64,000 bases of DNA from Duganella fentianensis (GTDB taxonomy: Bacteria; Pseudomonadota; Gammaproteobacteria; Burkholderiales; Burkholderiaceae_D). Below the pieces are notes generated by a model. The model was not told where the DNA came from. It made no database searches and saw only the letters and a list, made by a program, of their open reading frames with translations. The position numbers and the translations under genes are program-made. Shown here piece by piece: positions 47,498 to 55,177 of the stretch. The stretch lies in NCBI RefSeq assembly GCF_009857835.1, contig NZ_WWCL01000002.1, positions 1,148,897-1,212,896 of the forward strand, read 5' to 3'. Positions within the stretch are counted from its first letter, which is position 1. Each line of letters opens with the position of its first letter.

Positions 47498-47512
47498 CGC
47501 AGGAGACTACGT

Positions 47513-48367
47513 ATGCTGAGCTTGCGCACAAACTCTGCTGCGATGTCTGCTATTAGCGCTGCTGACCGCGCCGGTCGTGCAGCTGCTTTGGCGCAGGCTC
47601 GGCTTTCCACCGGCTATCGCGTCAATTCGGCGATGGATGACGCGGCAGGCCTTCAAATCGCCACGCGGCTTAAGGCCCAATCCAGTGGTATAGCAGTCGC
47701 GATGCGAAACACGCAGAACGGCATTTCGATGATGCAGACGGTCGAGGGGACTGTTCAGAATATCATCTCGCTGTACAGTAGAATGCATGACCTCGCGATT
47801 CAAGCCGCCGATGGTTCCTCAACCCAGGAAGATAAAGCGGCGTTACAAAGCGAGTTCGCCGCGCAGTACGATGAGGTCTGGAACCAGCTGGGACTTCAAT
47901 GGGCTGGAGAGGACTTGTTCATTACAAGGGCTCCTCAGTACAACGCGAAGCTTTGGTCTCCGTTCAACCTTCAGATTGGTGAATCGTCGAGCGATACGAT
48001 GACGGTGGACTTGCGCCCTGTCGTGGGGCAAACCCCTCTGGGTCTTAAATGGGGAACCACCGAACTCCAGACCGTCTTAACGCAAAACGCGAGTCAAACT
48101 ATCGACGACACCGCGCAAGCTATAGACATTTGGAGCGCTGTGGGGAGCGCGTTAGGTGCCATCTCGAATCGTCTTGAGCACGTGTACGCCAACCTTGCCA
48201 ACGAATCCGCGAATACCCAGAACGCGACGGGGCGAATTTTGGACACTGACTACGCCAGTGAAACTGCTAGCGCGACCTCCGCGCAGATGCTTGAGCAAGC
48301 GTCTACTGCAATGCTGAAGCAGTCGAACAGTACAGCCAGCTTAACGCTTCCGCTAGTTAGCCCCTAA
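47513..48367 (+). CDS. Compact flagellin homologue
   Basis: Flagellin of 284 residues. The N-terminal D0/D1 part (about 1-135) has LRTNSAAMSAISAADRAGRA, LSTGYRVNSAMDDAAGLQIA and NTQNGISMMQTVEGTVQNI; the C-terminal part (about 200-284) has IDIWSAVGSALGAISNRLEH, NATGRILDTDYASETA and QMLEQASTAMLKQSN. Both polymerisation domains are therefore present with only a short middle domain. The C-terminus ends SLTLPLVSP rather than the usual LSLL-type end. No other flagellar gene (hook, chaperone FliS, cap FliD) is nearby. It may assemble into the host's flagellum, act outside it, or serve as a decoy or trigger; nothing in the sequence decides. Confidence 0.88.
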   Translation: MLSLRTNSAAMSAISAADRAGRAAALAQARLSTGYRVNSAMDDAAGLQIATRLKAQSSGIAVAMRNTQNGISMMQTVEGTVQNIISLYSRMHDLAIQAADGSSTQEDKAALQSEFAAQYDEVWNQLGLQWAGEDLFITRAPQYNAKLWSPFNLQIGESSSDTMTVDLRPVVGQTPLGLKWGTTELQTVLTQNASQTIDDTAQAIDIWSAVGSALGAISNRLEHVYANLANESANTQNATGRILDTDYASETASATSAQMLEQASTAMLKQSNSTASLTLPLVSP

Positions 48368-48382
48368 CCCAAAGGAGTGACC

Positions 48383-48748
48383 ATGCAGACTGATTCGCTG
48401 CGTCGCAATGAAATTCCAGCCGATTTCCCACGCGAAGAAGTGCTGGGTTCTATTGGCGGTACACAGCCCAAACTCCTACTGAAAAAAAGTGCCGACGGTA
48501 CTTACGGACCACTCAGGGTCAGTGAAGAAGAGTTGCAGGCACGGTTTGAAGCGGCAGATGACATTGTTGGCCAGCTCCGGGCCTACTTCCTTCGTAAGCA
48601 AGTTGAAAATCCCGACTGGACGGCTGAGCAGAACCTGGAACGCATTCGCCAGGGCCTGGCCAGCAAAGCTGAGAGTGGACATTGGCCCTTCACGCCAGCG
48701 GAGCAAGCATGGATTATGAACCGGCTGCGTAACCTCTGTAACTTATAG
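48383..48748 (+). CDS. Small hypothetical protein in flagellin operon
   Basis: Protein of 121 residues, charged and probably helical (VSEEELQARFEAADDIVGQL, NPDWTAEQNLERIRQGLASK, FTPAEQAWIMNRLRNLCNL). No signal peptide and no known domain. ATG 48383 is chosen because AAAGGAG lies seven bases before it; a GTG six bases earlier is the alternative. It sits 15 bases after the flagellin and 15 before the first HAD gene, and could be a chaperone-sized partner of the flagellin, though no FliS likeness is visible. Confidence 0.65.
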   Translation: MQTDSLRRNEIPADFPREEVLGSIGGTQPKLLLKKSADGTYGPLRVSEEELQARFEAADDIVGQLRAYFLRKQVENPDWTAEQNLERIRQGLASKAESGHWPFTPAEQAWIMNRLRNLCNL

Positions 48749-48763
48749 CGGAAAAGTGAGTCG

Positions 48764-49210
48764 ATGATTTTATTTCTCGATTTTGATGGCGTTCTCCATC
48801 CGGACATTACGTACGGTGATAGCGCGCTGCTTTGCAAGCTACCTGTTCTCGAAGACGTGCTCCGCCGCAGACCGGCCGTGCAGGTTGTGGTCAGTTCAAC
48901 CTGGCGCGAAAAGCGCTCGTTACTCGAGCTCCAGTCGCTCTTCAGTGCAGACATCGCGCCGCGCATTATCGATTTGACGCCCGCATGGCGCGAAGTGCAA
49001 AGCGATGAAGACTTCGGGGCTTACGTGCGACAAGCTGAAATTGAGTCTTGGCTCCGGACTACAGGCCGCGTATGGGAGTCGTGGGTTGCGATTGACGACC
49101 AGCCTCATCTGTTCCGTCCGTTCTGCAAAAACCTGCTCGCCATTAATCCGGCTACAGGACTGACGGAAGCCGATGCCAAGGTTCTGGAGTTGCGACTTGG
49201 AGCCCCATAA
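48764..49210 (+). CDS. HAD-domain protein 1
   Basis: HAD-superfamily domain of 148 residues. Motif I is LFLDFDGVLHPD (residues 3-14), motif II is VVSSTWREK (45-53), and motif IV is AIDDQPHLF. It matches the group annotated as the HAD domain of Swiss-army-knife RNA repair proteins, small and without a cap. The likely chemistry is phosphate removal from a nucleic-acid end or small phospho-compound. A second HAD gene follows 16 bases later. Confidence 0.8.
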   Translation: MILFLDFDGVLHPDITYGDSALLCKLPVLEDVLRRRPAVQVVVSSTWREKRSLLELQSLFSADIAPRIIDLTPAWREVQSDEDFGAYVRQAEIESWLRTTGRVWESWVAIDDQPHLFRPFCKNLLAINPATGLTEADAKVLELRLGAP

Positions 49211-49226
49211 GCCCTGGAGAAATGAA

Positions 49227-49778
49227 ATGCTCAACTCCTTAAACCATCAACAGCCAGTGGTATTTCTCGACATAGACGATGTGCTGTGCGTGCATCGAAC
49301 TTTCAACACCCGTGAAGTGTCGGCGGCACTAGCGGGCGACTCTACCGTCGAGGCAAACCAGGTGTGGCAGCAGATTTTTCACTCTACAGCTGTCGAAAGC
49401 CTGCGCCAGCTGCACCAAGAATTCGAACCAGCCTACGTGATTAGTTCAAGCTGGACGCAGGATTTGACCCAGGCGCAGCTTTGCGAGGTGTTCCGACATA
49501 CAGGGCTCAGCTTTTTGGCGGACGCATTGCACGAACATTGGTGTACGCCGCGTGACGATGACAGCTACCGCCTGGTCGAAATTGACGCGTGGCTCGATAC
49601 CCATGCGCTGCTGTCGCCAGTACCGTTTTTGGTCATCGACGATTTGGTGAGCGGCCAGTCTTTGCGCGACTCGCATCTTGAGGAAAATACGGTTCTCTGC
49701 GAAGCCGGGGCAGGATTTTTGTTAGTCCAACTGCGCCATGCTCGGGAGGTACTGAAGAAGCAGCTTGCCATCTCATAG
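49227..49778 (+). CDS. HAD-domain protein 2
   Basis: HAD-superfamily protein of 183 residues, related in layout to the previous one. Motif I VVFLDIDDVLCVHR (8-21), motif II VISSSWTQDL, motif IV FLVIDDLVSG. An insertion after motif I contains a helical segment (VEANQVWQQIFHSTAVESL). I chose ATG 49227, preceded by CTGGAGAA, over an earlier frame start. Two tandem HAD genes of this class suggest distinct substrates or a heterodimer. Confidence 0.8.
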   Translation: MLNSLNHQQPVVFLDIDDVLCVHRTFNTREVSAALAGDSTVEANQVWQQIFHSTAVESLRQLHQEFEPAYVISSSWTQDLTQAQLCEVFRHTGLSFLADALHEHWCTPRDDDSYRLVEIDAWLDTHALLSPVPFLVIDDLVSGQSLRDSHLEENTVLCEAGAGFLLVQLRHAREVLKKQLAIS

Positions 49779-49791
49779 TGGATATTGATAC

Positions 49792-50073
49792 ATGAAGCGA
49801 CTCATCGATTCCCTCTACGATTACGCTCTCGGCTATGCGCTCTTGTGCTGGATTTTCCAGCGCCCCGTACTTGTTTGGCCGCGCCGCTTTTCCTGGCTCC
49901 TTGATGCGTTTATTGCAGACAGCGATGAGCTCGAGGTGTACCTAACATCCTTGAACATCAGGTACGACCGTCGTCGTATCGGCCGAGACGACGATGGGAC
50001 ATTGCCCACAACGCCTGGCAGATTTTCTGACATCGCGGAATTCGACCGCGCTAGTGACTTACGCTCAAGATAG
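49792..50073 (+). CDS. Small hypothetical protein, last gene of flagellin operon
   Basis: Protein of 93 residues with an aromatic, moderately hydrophobic start (YDYALGYALLCWIFQRPVLV) that may be membrane-associated, and an Arg/Asp-rich C-terminus (RYDRRRIGRDDDG). No family recognised. It is 13 bases after the second HAD gene and is probably the end of the unit, as a 309-base gap follows. Confidence 0.6.
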   Translation: MKRLIDSLYDYALGYALLCWIFQRPVLVWPRRFSWLLDAFIADSDELEVYLTSLNIRYDRRRIGRDDDGTLPTTPGRFSDIAEFDRASDLRSR

Positions 50074-50382
50074 CCTATAGGAAGGCAAGCTATGCCGCCA
50101 ACTATGGCTGCCCTACGTTTACGCTGGTCGTATTTATGAACCTGCGGTCTCGGGCTCCCCAAGAACAAGCAAAAAACTTTTTGTGATGTTGGTTTCCCTT
50201 CCAACGGACTGAACTATTGACGTCTAGTTTCTCAGTCAAATATTCCAATTTGTAAATTCCTCAACTCCACGGTCTAAACAAATTTAATATCATTTTGCAA
50301 GTAAACAAATTTTTCCGTTTTGGTAACGACACTTGTAGAATAGCACGGTAGATATGTCAGCCCGCCTATAGCGCGTTCAAAG
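50074..50382. other. Gene-free gap before HamA-like gene
   Basis: 309 bases, turning AT-rich after about 50220 (for example CAAATTTAATATCATTTTGC near 50279). It should hold the promoter of the HamAB-like pair. I see no strong hairpin, repeat or open frame. Confidence 0.5.
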
Positions 50383-51201
50383 ATGAGCCCCCCAACGTAC
50401 TTAAAACTTCTTACAAATACGGGCAAAGTTGTCCAAACCGATGAAGGGCAGTCTGTCCCAATCTGGGAGCTTACGGTTCCTCCTAGTGACGACCCGTGTC
50501 TCAAAGAGTGGGCCGCGCAGTTTCGGCAAAACTACTGCCTTGATTCCGATATAGATGCTTTAAGAGATGGCACAGGGCTTAGTCGTTCCCAGTACCTTTT
50601 AGACTTTGCCTTTCCAGATGAGAAGGTCAAGCCTGGCCCCTCTATTCGCGCAGGCGATTTCGCGGAACTACTCATCTCCGACTACGTCGAGTACGTACTT
50701 GGTTATTGGGTTCCTCGTGGTAAGTACAGCGAAAAAGAAAGCCGAAACGAGTCAGCAAAAGGAGTGGATATTCTTGGGTTTAAAGTTTTAAATCCAGGCG
50801 AAGCAGACAAAAATGATGAGTTATTAACTTTTGAGGTAAAAGCTCAGCTATCGGAAACTGCATATAACTCAAAGCTTCAAGAAGCAATTGACCATTCCCA
50901 TAAGGACTATTTGCGCACAGCCATTTCATTAAATGCCGCGAAACGTCGATTCATCAAAGGTAACGACGACGAGAAAATTGATTTAATTGCTCGCTTTCAA
51001 AACAAGGATGACCGGCCGTTTATATATAAATCCGGAGCAGCAGCAATGCTTTCAACCACTGCGTTCGACGAGAAAAAATTAAAGTCTTCAACTGTGGCAA
51101 ATCACATAAACCGAAAAGACCTTCAGTTGATTGTCATTAAAGGCTCGGGCCTGATGGCCTTGGCTAACGCTATTTACAAGCGAGCTGCTGATGAAGCCTG
51201 A
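50383..51201 (+). CDS. DUF1837-like nuclease, Hachiman HamA-like
   Basis: Protein of 272 residues. The nuclease core has an acidic Asp D129 in KGVDILGF and E151-V-K153 in LLTFEVKAQ, the PD-(D/E)xK pattern, with an upstream helix GDFAELLISDYVEYV supplying a likely extra acidic residue. This arrangement matches DUF1837 proteins such as HamA, the nuclease subunit of the Hachiman anti-phage system. It overlaps the start of the helicase gene by 11 bases, as expected for a HamA-HamB pair. Base composition is clearly less GC-rich than the core genome. The pair could be another nuclease-helicase defence type. Confidence 0.6.
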   Translation: MSPPTYLKLLTNTGKVVQTDEGQSVPIWELTVPPSDDPCLKEWAAQFRQNYCLDSDIDALRDGTGLSRSQYLLDFAFPDEKVKPGPSIRAGDFAELLISDYVEYVLGYWVPRGKYSEKESRNESAKGVDILGFKVLNPGEADKNDELLTFEVKAQLSETAYNSKLQEAIDHSHKDYLRTAISLNAAKRRFIKGNDDEKIDLIARFQNKDDRPFIYKSGAAAMLSTTAFDEKKLKSSTVANHINRKDLQLIVIKGSGLMALANAIYKRAADEA

Positions 51202-54200
51202 GTATCGAAGCCAAAATGTTTTGAAGATAACGCGCTCAAAGGGGAAGATGTATGAGTTTGGGATTGACGAATCTCACCATATCGCAATCCCCGATGGAGT
51301 CGAACCGGCTTCGTTATTTTTGCTGACTGTGGGCATCCTTGGCGACTACGCAGCCGAGATAGCAAATTCCCCTGACGCCGAGATTTCTCCAGGCGAGGAG
51401 CTTCAGTTCTCCGCAAAATTCTTTGACGCCTATCTCGCGTCTAGGTTTGATGACGCTCCTTCACAGGATGTTCTTTTACTTGCCTCCGCTGCCTACTATC
51501 TTGCGGAGCGCCCCGGCAGCAGTTTTGTTCTTGCAAAAAGACTTGTGAGTACTGCGGAAGATGATAGCGTTGAAAATTTTCTGCGCTGGTTGTTGAATGC
51601 GAAGTGGACGGAGCCCTTAACAGGCGTCGGTGCATTTTCTGAGAAGATTAACGCCCTTGCTTCGGAGATTTCGAATCATTTTATTTTTGGACTTCCAGAC
51701 GCTCGTACTTTGCACAAGTCGTTCTCATCGCTTCGGAAAACCGTCTACCAATGGGGAACACCAAGAAATCTACTGTTCACTGACCTGGTCGTGGCTGTCG
51801 CGGCAATGCGCGTAGAGGCCTCTTCCTGGGAATTGCTTCCTCGTTACACGGGCTTACCCGCGCCGCTATGGGCCACGGCATTGCAACATCCGCACTTTCC
51901 AAAAGAGCTTTGGCCGTCTCAGGTTTTGCTAGGCATAAACGGCATCTATAACGGTGTCTCAGGCTTGGTACAAATGCCGACCAGCGCAGGCAAAACCCGC
52001 TCTCTGGAAATCATTTTGCGGAGTGCCTTTCTGTCTGGTCGTGCAAAGCTGGCGGTTGTTGTCGTCCCCTTTCGAGCTTTATGCCATGAAGTAGGCGGCT
52101 CGTTGCGCGAATCATTTGCATCTGATGACGTGAAAGTCGATGAACTTAGCGATGCCCTGCAAATGGACTTCATGGCGGAGATAGCTGAAATATTTGGGGG
52201 TACGGCACCTTCCACAAAATACATCCTGGTTCTCACGCCGGAAAAATTGCTATACGTGCTGAGGCAGCAGCCTGCTCTTTCCCAGCAAATTGGCTTGGTG
52301 GCCTACGACGAGGGCCACCAGTTTGACTCTGGCTCTCGCGGCATCGTGTATGAACTACTGCTGACTGAACTTAAAGCTATCCTTCCAAGCAATGTGCAAA
52401 CCATTCTCATCTCTGCCGTGATTAAAAATGCTGCTCCTGTGGCAAATTGGCTGATTGGGGATGGTGCTGTGGTGGTGGATGGCACTACGCTTTTCCCAAC
52501 GGCCAGGTCTATAGCATTCGCGTCCTGGTTAGAAAGTGCAGGCCAGCTCCGCTTCTTTGATGAAAGGCCAGTACGCCGAGACAAGTATGACTATTTTGTG
52601 CCGAGGGTCATTGAGCAGCAGGTCTTGCTTAAAAAACCGAGAGAAAAAGAGCGGAAATTTCCTGAAAAGGGGAAAGACGCAGCTAAGGATGTCTCCTTGT
52701 ACTTGGGAATCTCACTAGTCCCGCAGGGTGCTGTAGCAGTTTTTTGCGGAAAAAAAGATACTGCGGAAGGCATGGCCAAACGAATAGTTGAGGTTTACTC
52801 GCGACAGTACCAGAAGGCCGCCCCAAATACCTTTTCTGACCAAAATGAAATTTTGGCCATGACATCATTGCTTGGCAAGCATTTTGGCGAAACGTCTTAC
52901 CTGTTTAAGGCCGCAGAATTGGGCTGCTTCGTTCATCATGGCAATACGCCACATGGAGTTCGTTTAGCAGTTGAATATGGCATGCAGAAGAGCTTGCTGA
53001 AATTCGTGATTTGCACCTCCACCCTTGCTCAAGGAGTCAACTTGCCGATTAGATACTTAATTGTCTCAAGTATTTATCAGGCGGGAGAACAAATTAAAAC
53101 TCGAGATTTTCTCAATCTTATCGGTCGCGCAGGCCGCGCAGGGATGCATACCGAGGGCTTGGTAATTTTTGCGGATTCGTCGGTCATTGATGATACGACA
53201 TCCAAAAAATGGCAATTTGATATGTCAGCCAATCTTCTAGCTCCGGAGAAGTCTGAGGACACATCAAGCTCTTTACTGAGCATAATCGCCCCGATTCCCG
53301 ATGAGACTAAGAAGCTTATCCTTCCGATGTCGTTCTCTGATTTGGCGCAGTTACTTGTTGCTACGGATGAGCAAATTAGTCATTGGGCCCATCAAAAGGT
53401 ACGTGAGGTTCGAGGATTTACGGCGGAGTGGTTAATTAAACAGATTAAGAGAAAACGTCAACTTCAGAAAGCTCTCGAAAGTTATTTGATGTCAAATCGC
53501 GGGTTTGACACTCAGGATGAGTTTCAGAGCCACGCTGCATCCTTGGCAGAATCCACATTGGCCTTCTCAATAGCGACGGACGAACAGAAGGAGCAGTTAC
53601 AAATATTGTTCCGAACTGTAGCAATTTACGTTGATGGGGTAGCACCACGACAGGACAAGCAGCACATCTATGCAAAGACCTTGCTAGGCGTGGCTGACGC
53701 GCGCACTGTTGAAGAATGGGTTGAACTGAATAGGGAGTCTTTGCTTGGCATCCAGACTAACGACGAATGGCTGAAGGCTATCTGGCCTCTCTTCCAGGCA
53801 ATCTTGGACAGTATGTTTTTCCATTCTGTTCTTCCTCCTGATGTTCCCTATTTACTCGCAAAGTTATGGATTAATTCTTCACCATATTCCGCAATTCTAG
53901 AGAATGCCAAGCTAATGGGAGGTACTCGTCCATGGGGTGAGGGAACGAGAAAGCTGACCGAACAAGATGTTATGGAGTTTTTAGAAAAGCAGTTATGCTT
54001 TGAGTGCTCCTTGATTGTATCCGCTGTTTCACAATTTCTTTTTGGAAGTAATCTAGCAAGCGAAGAAGCCACTGTTTTGCAGTTTTTCCAAAAGTCACTT
54101 AAGTATGGCCTTAAAGACCGCCTGTCGATATCTGTTTTCGATGCAGGATTAGCAGATAGGGTAATTGCAATTGATGTAGCCGAAGCATTACGTGGGTCTG

Positions 54201-54313
54201 GTTACAGCGAACAATATGCGTCAACCGCTTTTAAAACGCATCGCCCCGTCATTGCTGCATCCATTGCGCAGTATCCTGCCTATTTTAAAAGTATCCTGGA
54301 AAATATCAGGTAG
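51191..54313 (+). CDS. Superfamily 2 helicase, Hachiman HamB-like
   Basis: Helicase of 1040 residues. Walker A MPTSAGKT (262-269), motif Ia VVVVPFRAL, motif II DEGH (373-376), motif III ISAVI, then the second RecA-like half with STLAQGVNLPIRYLIVSS and motif VI NLIGRAGRAG, a Ski2-like pattern. A long C-terminal region of about 400 residues has no recognised domain. Partnered with the HamA-like nuclease by an 11-base overlap. In Hachiman, HamB restrains or loads the HamA nuclease, which is unleashed on damaged or invading DNA. The pairing and order are as known; exact subtype is inferred. Confidence 0.7.
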   Translation: MKPEYRSQNVLKITRSKGKMYEFGIDESHHIAIPDGVEPASLFLLTVGILGDYAAEIANSPDAEISPGEELQFSAKFFDAYLASRFDDAPSQDVLLLASAAYYLAERPGSSFVLAKRLVSTAEDDSVENFLRWLLNAKWTEPLTGVGAFSEKINALASEISNHFIFGLPDARTLHKSFSSLRKTVYQWGTPRNLLFTDLVVAVAAMRVEASSWELLPRYTGLPAPLWATALQHPHFPKELWPSQVLLGINGIYNGVSGLVQMPTSAGKTRSLEIILRSAFLSGRAKLAVVVVPFRALCHEVGGSLRESFASDDVKVDELSDALQMDFMAEIAEIFGGTAPSTKYILVLTPEKLLYVLRQQPALSQQIGLVAYDEGHQFDSGSRGIVYELLLTELKAILPSNVQTILISAVIKNAAPVANWLIGDGAVVVDGTTLFPTARSIAFASWLESAGQLRFFDERPVRRDKYDYFVPRVIEQQVLLKKPREKERKFPEKGKDAAKDVSLYLGISLVPQGAVAVFCGKKDTAEGMAKRIVEVYSRQYQKAAPNTFSDQNEILAMTSLLGKHFGETSYLFKAAELGCFVHHGNTPHGVRLAVEYGMQKSLLKFVICTSTLAQGVNLPIRYLIVSSIYQAGEQIKTRDFLNLIGRAGRAGMHTEGLVIFADSSVIDDTTSKKWQFDMSANLLAPEKSEDTSSSLLSIIAPIPDETKKLILPMSFSDLAQLLVATDEQISHWAHQKVREVRGFTAEWLIKQIKRKRQLQKALESYLMSNRGFDTQDEFQSHAASLAESTLAFSIATDEQKEQLQILFRTVAIYVDGVAPRQDKQHIYAKTLLGVADARTVEEWVELNRESLLGIQTNDEWLKAIWPLFQAILDSMFFHSVLPPDVPYLLAKLWINSSPYSAILENAKLMGGTRPWGEGTRKLTEQDVMEFLEKQLCFECSLIVSAVSQFLFGSNLASEEATVLQFFQKSLKYGLKDRLSISVFDAGLADRVIAIDVAEALRGSGYSEQYASTAFKTHRPVIAASIAQYPAYFKSILENIR

Positions 54314-54382
54314 GAATCAGTGTTGCCATAGCCCCTTCGCCCCTGCTATGCTAAATTATCTTGGTCATTCCTTGGAGAACAT

Positions 54383-54676
54383 ATGTCATCGTATCTCGAA
54401 ATACAAGCTCAAATTGCTGAACTTCAGAAGAAAGCCGACGCCGCCCGCCATGAAGAGCTGGCCAATGCAAAAGCACAAATTGCTGGCATCATGAAAGAGT
54501 TTGGGCTCACTCTTGCTGACCTTGGCTCCTTAGGAAAGTCGAAGCCTCAAAAGGTTCGGCAACCTGTTCCAGTTCAGTTCCGTAATCCAGAAACTGGAGA
54601 ACAATGGACGGGCCGAGGGCGTGCGCCGAAGTGGTTAGAAGGTAGGGATAAAGAACAATTCCGCATCAAAGACTGA
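54383..54676 (+). CDS. H-NS family nucleoid protein
   Basis: Protein of 97 residues. N-terminal coiled-coil dimerisation helix (LEIQAQIAELQKKADAARHEEL), a linker, and the C-terminal DNA-binding motif NPETGEQWTGRGRAPKWLEG, which is the H-NS type AT-hook-like loop. Proteins of this kind bind AT-rich foreign DNA and silence it. Placed inside AT-richer defence cargo, it may limit expression of the island. ATG at 54383 after TTGGAGAA. It is independently transcribed after the helicase gene. Confidence 0.88.
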   Translation: MSSYLEIQAQIAELQKKADAARHEELANAKAQIAGIMKEFGLTLADLGSLGKSKPQKVRQPVPVQFRNPETGEQWTGRGRAPKWLEGRDKEQFRIKD

Positions 54677-54927
54677 CTTTGTATTCTTCCGGCGGAAGGT
54701 TGCACTTCGCGGTCTTCCGTTGTCACGCTAATTCTACCGACCGTAGCCCCGCCCCTGCTGTCCTGTTATCAACCGTCTCTGCTCCGTCGTTCTCCAGAAT
54801 TGTGCATCCAAACGTAATATCCACGCAAAAGCTCATGCTCGGTAGCCGAGCATTGACCTATCTCGCGTCGCCTGCCAGGCTTTAAGGATAGGCTAGAACT
54901 CATACTCTATTGGCCCCGGAGGCAACA

Positions 54928-55149
54928 ATGAGCACTGAGCACCCGACGCTGGGCACCGTGACACGCGAGGCCCGTCATGACGTTCCAACCGCAGAGCTGG
55001 TCAACCAGGGCATAGCCATGGTTGAGTCTGGAGGAAAACGGAAGGCTGCTGCGTTTCTGCACAAAAACGGCGTTGGCTTTCCTGTCATCGTGCGAGTCTT
55101 AAACGACAGGGATATAGGCTCTCGACGCGCTCCATCAAAAAAAGCTTAA
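54928..55149 (+). CDS. Small hypothetical protein
   Basis: Protein of 73 residues with basic C-terminus (RDIGSRRAPSKKA) and the segment GGKRKAAAFLHKNGVGFPVIVRVL. No known domain. ATG 54928 has GGAGG close upstream, which supports it being real, and an alternative TTG lies 18 bases earlier. It is separated from the H-NS gene by about 250 bases that hold nothing I recognise, and converges with the CoiA-like gene. Confidence 0.5.
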   Translation: MSTEHPTLGTVTREARHDVPTAELVNQGIAMVESGGKRKAAAFLHKNGVGFPVIVRVLNDRDIGSRRAPSKKA

Positions 55150-55177
55150 CAGCGGACGTCAGCTAATGAGTCACCGT

